From positions 1 to 17,260 of the forward strand of contig CAZRUA010000077.1 of NCBI GenBank assembly GCA_964603125.1: a stretch of 17,260 nt of DNA, written 5' to 3'. The position numbers and the translations under genes were made by a program. The notes beneath the pieces are model-generated. The model was not told the DNA's origin. It worked only from the letters and a program-made list of their open reading frames with translations, and did not search any database. Every line of letters begins with the position of its first letter. Positions within the stretch are counted from its first letter, which is position 1. This document shows, piece after piece, positions 1 to 7,573 of the stretch. Source of the DNA: CAZRUA01 sp964603125. GTDB taxonomy: Bacteria > Bacteroidota > Bacteroidia > B-17B0 > Aurantibacillaceae.

Positions 1-431
1 GAAATGTAGCAGTTGTTGGTTGCAGCACTGATACAGAACAAAGCCACTGGGGTTGGTTACAATTAGATAAAAACCAAGGTGGTATTAAAGGTGTTACATA
101 CCCAATTGTAGCAGATACAACAAAAATCATTTCATTAGATTACGGAACTTTATCAGGTGATTATGATGTAAACGAAAACGGGGACTTAGTGGCAACAGGT
201 CCAATGGTTGCTTTTAGAGGTTTATACTTAATTGACAAAAACGGAATTGTTCGTCACCAATTAATTAACGATTTACCATTAGGCCGCAATGTAGATGAAG
301 CTTTACGTATGGTAGATGCTTTACAATACTTTGAAGAAAATGGCGAGGTTTGCCCTGCAAACTGGACAAAAGGAAAAGAAGCAATGAAAGCTGACCACAA
401 AGGTGTTGCTGAATATTTAGCTAAGCACTAA
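1..431 (+). CDS. 2-Cys peroxiredoxin (AhpC/TSA, Prx1-type), 3' part only
   Basis: Thiol peroxidase that reduces hydrogen peroxide and organic hydroperoxides in the cytoplasm. The reading frame is open from base 3 to the TAA at 429-431, giving 142 visible residues; the N-terminal part with the peroxidatic Cys lies outside the window. Seen: a STDTEQSHWGW stretch matching the family's S-x-D-S-x-x-S-H-x-x-W segment, a GG-containing loop, RGLYLID, a NDLPLGRNVDEALR helix, and GEVCPANW, which carries the resolving Cys of typical 2-Cys enzymes. A C-terminal extension ends in YLAKH, at the position of the YF-type tail of many Prx1 proteins. Between the D-YG segment and RGLYLID there are extra residues (GDYDVNENGDLVATGPM) compared with the shortest Prx1 proteins; I take this as a lineage variant. 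The gene ends at a strong terminator. Family assignment is firm; the exact orthologue cannot be named from a fragment. Confidence 0.93.
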   Translation, partial: NVAVVGCSTDTEQSHWGWLQLDKNQGGIKGVTYPIVADTTKIISLDYGTLSGDYDVNENGDLVATGPMVAFRGLYLIDKNGIVRHQLINDLPLGRNVDEALRMVDALQYFEENGEVCPANWTKGKEAMKADHKGVAEYLAKH

Positions 432-437
432 AAAATT

Positions 438-470
438 AAAAGAGGTTGTTTAAAAACAACCTCTTTTTTT
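438..470 (+). terminator. Rho-independent terminator after the peroxiredoxin gene
   Basis: A 10-bp perfect stem (AGAGGTTGTT at 441-450, AACAACCTCT at 455-464) with a TAAA loop. It is extended by A-T pairs at 438-440 and 465-467 and followed by a run of T. It starts 7 nt after the stop codon and ends only 6 nt before the next start codon at 477. Confidence 0.9.
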
Positions 471-476
471 ATAATT

Positions 477-2843
477 ATGTTTAAGAAATTATTCTTTATA
501 CTCTGTTGCTTTATCAGTCTTAACATACTTGCTCAAGATTTAACCCAAACCATTAGAGGCACAGTATTAGATAAACAAACACAAAGCCCTATGATTGGTG
601 CTACTGCACAAATTGTTGGCTCAAACCCTATTATTGCTGTTTCTACAGATGAAAACGGAAAGTTTCGTTTTGAAAAAATTGAAATTGGTAGGTACCAAAT
701 AAAATTTGAATCACTTGGTTATAAAGAAAAAACAGTAACAGTTGTTTTAGCAACTGGTAAAGAAACCGTTTTAAATATTGAATTAGAAGAATCAGTAGTT
801 GAAAGCGAAGTGGTGACTGTGGTTGCCAATGTAGATAAAACTCAAACCAACAACAAAAACACAACGGTTAGTTCGCGTTCGTTTACTATTGAAGAAGCTA
901 GCCGATACGCAGGAAGTAGAAACGATCCTGCTAGAATGGCTGCAAACTTTGCCGGTGTTAGCGGAGCCAACGATAGCAGAAACGATATTATAATTAGAGG
1001 TAATTCACCTTTGGGAGTTTTATGGAGGTTAAACGGTTTGGATATTCCAAATCCAAATCACTTTGGTTCATTAGGATCTACAGGAGGACCGATTAGTATT
1101 TTAAACAACAACACATTAGATAATTCAGATTTTTTGAGTAGTGCATTCCCTGCGGGTTATGGCAATGCAACCGCTGGAGCTTTTGATTTAAAAATGAGAG
1201 CTGGTAATAACGAAAAATATGAGTTTATCACACAAATTGGTTTTAATGGCTTTGAATTAGGTGCAGAAGGGCCATTAAATAAAAAGAAAAAATCGGGCTC
1301 TTTTTTAATCAACTATCGCTACTCAACTTTAAGTGTTTTTAAAGCACTTGGAATTAACTTCGGCACAGGGGCTGCAGTGCCTCAATACCAAGATATAACT
1401 TTTAAACTAGATTTACCGACTGAGAAATTAGGTAAGTTTTCTTTTTATGGAATAGGTGGATTAAGTTATATCGCTTTAAAAGACTCTGACAAAGACTCGA
1501 GTGAAAACTTATATGGCTATAATGCAAAAGACACTTACTTTAGATCGAACATTGGCATCATAGGAATGTCGCATAATTACATTCTCAATTCCAGTTCTTA
1601 TACAAAATTAAACATTGGAGTTTCGGGTCAATACAACAACATCATTGCTGATAGCATTGACTATACAACTACTCCAGCAGGTGTATTTGCTTTTTACCGA
1701 AGCATTTCATCTACTGTTAAAACAAGCATTAACTTCTCTTACAACAAAAAGTTTTCGGCCAAAAACTTTATTACAACAGGTGCTTTCCTTGATTTATATA
1801 AAGCCGTATTGGTTGACTCTAGCAAAAGTAAATCACCAGTATTTTATACCTTACGCGACTTTAGAGGGAATACAGGACTTGGTCAAGTGTATTTTAATTG
1901 GCAACATAAATTTACCGACAAACTTGTTTTAAATTCAGGATTACATAATTCGCTTTTCTTTTTAAATAACTCCTATAGCATTGAGCCTCGACTCGGATTA
2001 AAATATACTCTCAATTCAAAACATTCATTTAGCATGGGCGCTGGGCTTCATAGCCAATTACAACCTTTGTATGTGTATTTTAGTACTGCTAATTTAGGCA
2101 ATGGCAATGTGGTTGCTACTAATAAAAAACTAAATTTCACAAAAGCTGCTCATGGAGTAATTGCATATGATGTAAACATTGGTAAAAATGCTCGTATTAA
2201 AACCGAGGCTTACTATCAGTATCTTTACAACATACCCGTTAAAGAAAGAAGTAGTTATTTTTCGGCTGCAAACTTAGGCGCCGATTTTAATAGTCCTAAC
2301 GTGGATAGCTTGGTGAGTAAAGGAACTGGCAACAATTACGGTATAGAATTTACCTTAGAAAAATTTTACTCAAAAGGGTATTATTATTTAGTTACCGCTT
2401 CATTTTTTGAAAGCAAATACAAAGGCAGTGATGGGATATTGCGTAACACAGCGTTTAATGGAAACTATGTAATAAATGGTTTAATTGGAAAGGAATTTAA
2501 AATTAAGAATAAACATGTATTTGCTATAGATGCCAAATGTACCGCTTCTGGTGGTAAAAGATATGTTCCAATTGACTTGGCAAAATCCGCACTTTATGGA
2601 ATAGAAATGTATGATGTTAATCATGCTTTCGAAAATCAGTATCCTGCTTACTTCCGTATCGATATAAAGCCATCTTATAAACTGAATTTGAAAAAGGCTA
2701 CGCTAGAATGGAGTTGCGATTTTCAAAATGTAACACGTCACGACAATGTTTTTCAGCAAGTATACGATCAAGCCACTCAAACCTTAAAAACAGAGTATCA
2801 ACTAAAGTTTTTCTTCATACCTCAGTTTAGAGTTTTATTTTAA
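477..2843 (+). CDS. TonB-dependent outer-membrane receptor with N-terminal carboxypeptidase-regulatory-like domain
   Basis: 788-residue outer-membrane beta-barrel transporter expected to import an unidentified ligand using TonB/ExbBD energy. Seen in order: a signal peptide (residues 1-19, MFKKLFF... ending ILAQ); a carboxypeptidase-regulatory-like beta-sandwich at about 23-105 (starts RGTVLDK); a hydrophobic EVVTVVA segment near residue 110 at the usual TonB-box position; a plug domain at about 130-245 with SRNDIIIRGNSP and WRLNGLDIPNPNHFG; then a barrel rich in alternating aromatic residues, ending in RVLF with a terminal Phe, as expected for BAM-dependent insertion. No SusD-like partner lies nearby, so it is not a standard Sus glycan pair, and the substrate cannot be predicted. 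The start is well supported by the signal peptide, yet it lies 6 nt behind the upstream terminator. A promoter must therefore overlap that hairpin or the gene depends on readthrough. Confidence 0.93.
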   Translation: MFKKLFFILCCFISLNILAQDLTQTIRGTVLDKQTQSPMIGATAQIVGSNPIIAVSTDENGKFRFEKIEIGRYQIKFESLGYKEKTVTVVLATGKETVLNIELEESVVESEVVTVVANVDKTQTNNKNTTVSSRSFTIEEASRYAGSRNDPARMAANFAGVSGANDSRNDIIIRGNSPLGVLWRLNGLDIPNPNHFGSLGSTGGPISILNNNTLDNSDFLSSAFPAGYGNATAGAFDLKMRAGNNEKYEFITQIGFNGFELGAEGPLNKKKKSGSFLINYRYSTLSVFKALGINFGTGAAVPQYQDITFKLDLPTEKLGKFSFYGIGGLSYIALKDSDKDSSENLYGYNAKDTYFRSNIGIIGMSHNYILNSSSYTKLNIGVSGQYNNIIADSIDYTTTPAGVFAFYRSISSTVKTSINFSYNKKFSAKNFITTGAFLDLYKAVLVDSSKSKSPVFYTLRDFRGNTGLGQVYFNWQHKFTDKLVLNSGLHNSLFFLNNSYSIEPRLGLKYTLNSKHSFSMGAGLHSQLQPLYVYFSTANLGNGNVVATNKKLNFTKAAHGVIAYDVNIGKNARIKTEAYYQYLYNIPVKERSSYFSAANLGADFNSPNVDSLVSKGTGNNYGIEFTLEKFYSKGYYYLVTASFFESKYKGSDGILRNTAFNGNYVINGLIGKEFKIKNKHVFAIDAKCTASGGKRYVPIDLAKSALYGIEMYDVNHAFENQYPAYFRIDIKPSYKLNLKKATLEWSCDFQNVTRHDNVFQQVYDQATQTLKTEYQLKFFFIPQFRVLF

Positions 2844-2912
2844 CAAATAAAGCTTTCCATTTATCTGATTTTACCACACAAATGGAGCCCTAAAATTTGC
2901 TTTTTAGCCCAA

Positions 2913-2943
2913 TTTGTTGTAATATCGTGTTCAAATATTTTTG
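2913..2943 (+). promoter_or_regulatory. Candidate Bacteroidota promoter for the type B surface-protein/porP unit
   Basis: TTTG at 2913-2916 and TATTTTTG at 2936-2943 match the Bacteroidota primary-sigma consensus (TTTG, then TAnnTTTG) with a 19-nt spacer. The -7 box ends only 2 nt before the ATG at 2946, so transcription would start at or just past the start codon. Either the message is leaderless or the match is fortuitous. The rest of the 102-bp gap (2844-2945) holds only weak AT-rich hairpins, for example 2856-2862 with 2880-2886 and 2890-2895 with 2902-2907. Neither is convincing as a terminator for the upstream receptor gene. Confidence 0.45.
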
Positions 2944-2945
2944 AT

Positions 2946-5804
2946 ATGACTAAATTATTACGTTTTAGTTTTTTACTTACGGTAATTTTCTTTTCGAGCT
3001 CATCATTCGCTCAAACTATTTTTTATACAGAAACTTTTGATGCCACAGCATGCCCTGCCACATCTGGTTGCGACCCTAGTTTATCATCATGGACTGTGAC
3101 CAGCCTTGGCGGAGAAGGGGCAAATCCTAATAAATTTTATGTGAGCTGTACAGAAAATGGTAATGCTGCTGGAGCGTGCGGTTCAGCTTGTGGCACAGAC
3201 CAATCATTGCACGTTGGGAACATTTCTACTTCATCAGCGGCAGCACTTTTTTGTCCGACTGGCGACTGTGGGGCTGCTTATGATGATACAGGTGCTGGAG
3301 AAATAACTAATACTAGAGCAGAGTCCCCAACAATAAACTGTACTGGACAAAGCAATATTACTATAAGATTCAACTATATAGAAGGCGGCGAACTTTCAGA
3401 TGATGATGCTCAATTATTTTATTTTGATGGTGTTACATGGACTTCGATTAACGCTTTAGCAAAAACAGCAACTACATGCGGAGCTAGTCAAGGATTATGG
3501 ACAGCCTTTTCAATGACTTTACCTGCTAGCGCAAACAACAACCCTAGTGTAAAAATTGGCTTTGTTTGGAAAAATGATGGCGATGGAAATGCAACTGACC
3601 CATCTTTTGCAGTTGACGATATTACCTTAGAAGTTCCAAGTGTAGCTGCAAATCCAGTAGTAACTATTACTCCTGTTGGTGCAACCACCATATGTGCAGG
3701 TGGAACTGTTACTTTAAATGGAAGTGCTACAAACGGCCCTATCACATCATGGGCTTGGTTATCAAACCCAACAACTGGTGTAAGTTTTAATACATCTTCT
3801 TCACAAAATACAATTGCTACTTTTACAACAGCCGGAACTTACACCGTTACTTTACAAGCAAATAACGCTACAGGAAGTGGTACAACTACTCAAGCTATTA
3901 TAGTAAATGCAAGCCCAACGGTTAATGCAACAGCTACACCTAACCCTGTTTGTGCAGGTTCTTCAACAACATTAACTGCTACTGGCGCAACAACTTATCA
4001 ATGGGTTGGCGGACCAGGAACAGCAAATTATACAGTAACACCAACAGGCACCACTACCTACACTGTTGTAGGCTTAACAGCGGGTTGCCCTGATTCTGCA
4101 ACAGTTGTAGTAACAACAACAAGTGCACCTACTGTTTCTATTTCGCCAGCAAATCCTACGGTTTGTTCGGGTTCTTCTGTAATTTTAACTGCATCAGGTG
4201 CCACAAGTTATCAATGGACTGGAGGACCAGCAACCGCGGCATATTCAGTTAGTCCAACTGCTACTACCACTTACACAGTAATTGGAACTACGGGTGGTTG
4301 TCCAAGTTTACCAGCTACCGTTACAGTTAACGTTTCTGCTTCAATTAGTGCTTCAATTACAAGTAGCGCAACAACCATTTGTGCAGGTCAACCAGTTACT
4401 TTATCTGCTAGTGGCGGAGCAACCTATACTTGGTCAGCATCTACTGGACCAACGCCACCAGCAACTGCAACAATTAATATGAATCCTACAACAACCACTA
4501 TATACACAGTAAGTGTATCCAGTGGTTCATGTACTCCAGCCTCTGCAAGTTTTACAGTTACTGTAACTCCTGCTCCAACAGTTACAGCAACAGCTTCAAC
4601 AGCAAATGTTTGTTTAGGTTCATCAACTACATTAACCGCATCAGGTGCAACATCTTATCAATGGTTAGGTGGTGGGCCAAACTCAGCTACTTATACCATT
4701 AGTCCAACTGCTGCAACAACTTACACAGTTATTGGCGCCACATCTGGCTGCCCTGATACAGCTACAGTTTCGGTAACTGTTTCACCATTAACACCAGTAA
4801 CCGCTTCGGCTAGTTCAACTAATATTTGCAGCGGACAAAGCACAACGCTTACCGCAAGTCCAAGTGGCGCAGGTTATTCTTATTCGTGGGCTCCTTCAGG
4901 CAGTATTACAGGTTCGAGCACAAGTGCTACAGCTACAGCAAATCCAACTACAACTCAAACTTTCACCGTTACAGTTACAGGGCCCTGTTTATCAAACCCT
5001 ACTGCTACAGTAAGTGTAACTGTTGGTAACTGCGGACCGCCAATTGCAGGTTTCTATTCATCTGATACTTTAATTTGTAGCAATAGTTGTATTACTTATG
5101 TTGATACTAGCTCAGGTAATCCAACTTCTTTATTATGGACATTTGATGGTGGTATCCCAGGAACTTCAACTGATACAATGCCAACCGTTTGTTACCCGGT
5201 TTCGGGCTTCTACAATACTACTTTAACTGTTACCAATGCACTTGGAAGTAACACAGTTACTATGACAAATTACGTTGATGTTGTTTTGTCGCCATTAGCA
5301 TTTGCCGGAAACGATACAACTATTGACTTAGGCACCAGCGTAACCTTAACTGGTGGTGGTGCTGGTGGTGGTGGCAGCTACACTTGGACACCTAGCGCTG
5401 GATTAAGTTGCACAACGTGTGCAAGTCCTGTTGCTACACCAACTGTTACAACAACTTACTATTTAAGCGTTGTAAATTCGTTTGGTTGCCAAGATATCGA
5501 TACTGTTGTTGTAACTATTGAAAATAAATGTTACGATGCTTATGTGCCAACAGCATTTTCTCCAGACGGAAATGGAATTAATGACGTATTGCATGTGAAA
5601 GGAGTTTGCTTAGGTGTTTTCAACTTTAGTATATACGACAGATGGGGAGAAAGAGTATTTAACACCTCAGATAAAAATTTAGGTTGGGACGGAACATTTA
5701 GAGGCAAAGCAATGGACGCAGCAATATTTATGTACACCTTAGAAGGAGTTTCATCAAAAGGTGAATTTTATAAAATGAAAGGAAATATAACTTTAGTAAG
5801 ATAA
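2946..5804 (+). CDS. T9SS cargo: Ig/PKD-repeat surface protein with type B (gliding-motility-associated) sorting domain
   Basis: 952-residue secreted, probably surface-anchored adhesin-like protein. Seen: a signal peptide (1-23, ending SSSFAQ); an N-terminal region at about 24-232 with many cysteines and an FAVDDITLEV ending, resembling a jelly-roll/MAM-like or cleaved-adhesin fold; a PKD-like domain at about 235-320; five Ig-like repeats of 70-79 residues starting near 326, 397, 467, 546 and 618; a PKD domain at about 697-780; a further Ig-like module after a Gly-rich stretch; and a C-terminal CHU_C/TIGR04131-type domain from about 862 with YVPTAFSPDGNGINDVL, YDRWGERVF and GWDGTFRG. Type B domains are known to direct export through the T9SS with help from a PorP/SprF protein, and one is encoded 17 nt downstream. 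The binding target is unknown; adhesion or gliding is only inferred from the class. Confidence 0.93.
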   Translation: MTKLLRFSFLLTVIFFSSSSFAQTIFYTETFDATACPATSGCDPSLSSWTVTSLGGEGANPNKFYVSCTENGNAAGACGSACGTDQSLHVGNISTSSAAALFCPTGDCGAAYDDTGAGEITNTRAESPTINCTGQSNITIRFNYIEGGELSDDDAQLFYFDGVTWTSINALAKTATTCGASQGLWTAFSMTLPASANNNPSVKIGFVWKNDGDGNATDPSFAVDDITLEVPSVAANPVVTITPVGATTICAGGTVTLNGSATNGPITSWAWLSNPTTGVSFNTSSSQNTIATFTTAGTYTVTLQANNATGSGTTTQAIIVNASPTVNATATPNPVCAGSSTTLTATGATTYQWVGGPGTANYTVTPTGTTTYTVVGLTAGCPDSATVVVTTTSAPTVSISPANPTVCSGSSVILTASGATSYQWTGGPATAAYSVSPTATTTYTVIGTTGGCPSLPATVTVNVSASISASITSSATTICAGQPVTLSASGGATYTWSASTGPTPPATATINMNPTTTTIYTVSVSSGSCTPASASFTVTVTPAPTVTATASTANVCLGSSTTLTASGATSYQWLGGGPNSATYTISPTAATTYTVIGATSGCPDTATVSVTVSPLTPVTASASSTNICSGQSTTLTASPSGAGYSYSWAPSGSITGSSTSATATANPTTTQTFTVTVTGPCLSNPTATVSVTVGNCGPPIAGFYSSDTLICSNSCITYVDTSSGNPTSLLWTFDGGIPGTSTDTMPTVCYPVSGFYNTTLTVTNALGSNTVTMTNYVDVVLSPLAFAGNDTTIDLGTSVTLTGGGAGGGGSYTWTPSAGLSCTTCASPVATPTVTTTYYLSVVNSFGCQDIDTVVVTIENKCYDAYVPTAFSPDGNGINDVLHVKGVCLGVFNFSIYDRWGERVFNTSDKNLGWDGTFRGKAMDAAIFMYTLEGVSSKGEFYKMKGNITLVR
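3921..5024 (+). repeat. Five tandem Ig-like coding repeats of about 210-237 bp
   Basis: Five successive repeat units inside the type B cargo gene begin near 3921, 4134, 4344, 4581 and 4797, giving spacings of 213, 210, 237 and 216 bp. Each encodes a strand with CxGxxxTLTA, a YxW core motif, a P-T-x-T-T-x-Y-T-V strand and often GCPD-ATV. Units 2 and 4 are the most similar, sharing ASGATSYQW and SPTA-TTYTVIG. The units have diverged at DNA level, so this is an old internal duplication and not a recent expansion. Confidence 0.8.
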
Positions 5805-5821
5805 TTTAAAACCCGAAAACC

Positions 5822-6886
5822 ATGTTTAATTTAAAACAAAATATAATTAAAGCAAGTACGGTTTGTGCACTATTACTTGCTAATAAAGCTTTTTCACAAG
5901 ACATTCATTTCTCGCTGTATAACGAAGCTCCTTTAGCTTTGAACCCAGCATTAGCCTGTACTAAATATGATTTTAGAGCTAGTGCTAATTACAAAACACA
6001 ATGGTCGAGTGTAGCAACGCCGTTTAAAACTTATGCTTTTGCAACAGAATTTGCTTTCTTTCATAAAAAATTAAAACCAGCTTATATGAGCTCCAGCCTA
6101 AGCGCTTGGAGAGATATGTCGGGGGATGCAAAATACGGAACAACACATTTAAATTTAAGTTTAGGTGGCGTAGTAACAGTTGCGAAAAATCAGCGCTTAT
6201 CTGCAGCTATGCAAGCTGGATACACGATGAAATCGGCTAATACAAGTGCCCTAAAATGGGAAAATCAGTATAATGGTTTTCAATACGATGCAGCATTACC
6301 AAGTGGTGAAACCAATGTAAGTAATTATAATTATGGTGACTTTGCTGGAGGATTAAACTGGCATTACTCGCGCAACGAAATGTATATTAGTGCCAGTAAT
6401 GCATTAAACATTGATATTGGTGCCGCCTATTTTCACTTCAATACACCAAAGCAATCACTTTTAGGTGTTTCTTCCGAACAATTATATGGTAAATTAGTTT
6501 TTCATGCAAACTTTAATATTGGTATAAAAAATTCATCATGGATTTTAGACCCAAGTTTAATTTACATGCAACAAGGACCTGCGCGCGAAATTAATCCAGG
6601 TATGATGTTTAAATACATTATACAAGAACAGGCTGTTTATACTGGATTAAAAAAACCAAGTGCTTTAGGTTTTGGTGCTAATTATCGCTTTGGTGATGCA
6701 TTTATCATTAGTTCGATTTTTGAATACGATAAATTTGCGTTAGGCGTTGCTTATGACATTAACGTATCAGGCTTAAATGGCGCTAGCAGAACTATTGGTG
6801 GCTTAGAGTTTTCATTGCGTTATAACATGAACCCAGGTTACGGTAAACGATTAGGAGCAGGTTTAACTAAGCCTACTTATAAATAA
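5822..6886 (+). CDS. PorP/SprF family type IX secretion system outer-membrane protein
   Basis: 354-residue outer-membrane beta-barrel of the PorP/SprF family (TIGR03519). Seen: a signal peptide (1-25, ending KAFSQ); directly after it the family's hallmark N-terminus, DIHFSLYNEAPLALNPA followed by NYKTQW; then alternating beta-strand sequence with the usual GAxYFHF, LDPSLIYM and SALGFGANYRFGDAF segments. The family average is about 300-350 residues, so it looks intact. It lies 17 nt behind the type B cargo gene on the same strand with no terminator between them, implying co-transcription. In Flavobacterium johnsoniae, SprF is needed for secretion of SprB, and many type B cargo genes carry such a neighbour. 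I infer this protein is the dedicated partner of the 952-residue cargo and not the core PorP of the machine; I therefore give no symbol. Confidence 0.93.
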   Translation: MFNLKQNIIKASTVCALLLANKAFSQDIHFSLYNEAPLALNPALACTKYDFRASANYKTQWSSVATPFKTYAFATEFAFFHKKLKPAYMSSSLSAWRDMSGDAKYGTTHLNLSLGGVVTVAKNQRLSAAMQAGYTMKSANTSALKWENQYNGFQYDAALPSGETNVSNYNYGDFAGGLNWHYSRNEMYISASNALNIDIGAAYFHFNTPKQSLLGVSSEQLYGKLVFHANFNIGIKNSSWILDPSLIYMQQGPAREINPGMMFKYIIQEQAVYTGLKKPSALGFGANYRFGDAFIISSIFEYDKFALGVAYDINVSGLNGASRTIGGLEFSLRYNMNPGYGKRLGAGLTKPTYK

Positions 6887-6945
6887 AAGTAGTTTTTAAG
6901 AGCAAATCAATGTTTAAAAAACTGCCATTATTGCTAAAAAAAGCT

Positions 6946-6953
6946 TACATTTG
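6946..6953 (+). promoter_or_regulatory. Bacteroidota -7 box upstream of the DUF5606 gene
   Basis: TACATTTG matches TAnnTTTG exactly and is followed by CA, as is common in this phylum. Transcription would begin near 6960, giving a leader of about 20 nt before the ATG at 6980. A clear TTG at the -33 position is missing; the nearest sequence is ACTG at 6921-6924. The 93-bp gap 6887-6979 contains nothing else I can support. Confidence 0.6.
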
Positions 6954-6979
6954 CACCCTTACAAAAATTTAAAATTATT

Positions 6980-7519
6980 ATGGATTTAAGTGGTATTATT
7001 TCAATTAGCGGTATGCCGGGTTTATACAAAGTTGTATCTCAGGCTAAAAACGGTGTTATTGTTGAATCGTTAATTGACAAAAAAAGATTTCCAGCATTTG
7101 CTACCAATAAAATAAGTGCTTTAGAAGACATCAGTATGTTTACTACTAATGATGACAAGCGCATTTCGGAAATTATGAAAACAATTTTCGATAAAGAAGG
7201 TGGCAAAAAATGTATTGATAACAAAGCAGACGACAAAGCTATTATAGCTTATTTTGCTGAGATTTTACCAGATTACGATAAAGAAAGAGTTTATGTGTCT
7301 AACATGCGTAAATTGTTTTCTTGGTATAACTTATTAAGCGAAACAGGAAATTTAAAAGCTAAAGAAGAAGTAGCTGCTGAAGGTGAAAAGAAAGCAAAAG
7401 TTAGCGCTGAAGATAAACCAAAAAAAGTTACTAAGGTAGCTAAAGACACTTCAAAAGGAGCTAAAACAAAAGCACCTACTTTAAAAGTAGCTGGTGTTAG
7501 AAAAGCAGGAACTGCCTAG
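6980..7519 (+). CDS. DUF5606 domain protein with Lys/Ala-rich C-terminal tail
   Basis: 179-residue protein without signal peptide or membrane segment, so presumably cytoplasmic. Residues 2 to about 130 match the DUF5606 pattern known from Bacteroidota (MDLSGIISISGMPGLYKVV, then ESLIDKKRFPAF and an ISALEDISMFT segment). The molecular function of this domain is not known to me. The N-terminal 60 residues look like a small beta-barrel/SH3-like fold by strand pattern, and the following part is helical. Residues from about 130 to 179 form a low-complexity tail with repeated KK, KVAK and KGAK steps, resembling the basic tails of histone H1-like or other nucleic-acid-binding proteins; nucleic-acid binding is an inference from composition only. 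The gene has its own -7 box and its own strong terminator, so it is probably monocistronic. Confidence 0.87.
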   Translation: MDLSGIISISGMPGLYKVVSQAKNGVIVESLIDKKRFPAFATNKISALEDISMFTTNDDKRISEIMKTIFDKEGGKKCIDNKADDKAIIAYFAEILPDYDKERVYVSNMRKLFSWYNLLSETGNLKAKEEVAAEGEKKAKVSAEDKPKKVTKVAKDTSKGAKTKAPTLKVAGVRKAGTA

Positions 7520-7540
7520 TATTATTTATAAATTTAATCG

Positions 7541-7570
7541 TCCTCCGCAGCTTTGCGGAGGATTTTTTTT
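7541..7570 (+). terminator. Rho-independent terminator after the DUF5606 gene
   Basis: A 9-bp GC-rich perfect stem (TCCTCCGCA at 7541-7549, TGCGGAGGA at 7554-7562) with a GCTT loop, followed by eight T (7563-7570). It lies 21 nt after the DUF5606 stop codon and only 3 nt before the ATG of the next gene at 7574. Confidence 0.93.
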
Positions 7571-7573
7571 GTT

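Noticed and set aside
3921..5024. Tandem repeats as a possible CRISPR or satellite array
   Set aside because: They are diverged in-frame Ig-like coding repeats with a 70-79 residue period and no short identical repeat-spacer structure.
6891..6923. Hairpin (AGTTTTT / AAAAACT) after the PorP/SprF gene as terminator
   Set aside because: Only seven AT-rich pairs, a loop of about 19 nt and no T-run afterwards.
7553..7573. TTG start giving a 7-residue longer M3 peptidase
   Set aside because: The codon lies in the loop and stem of the preceding terminator; the ATG at 7574 fits family N-termini better.
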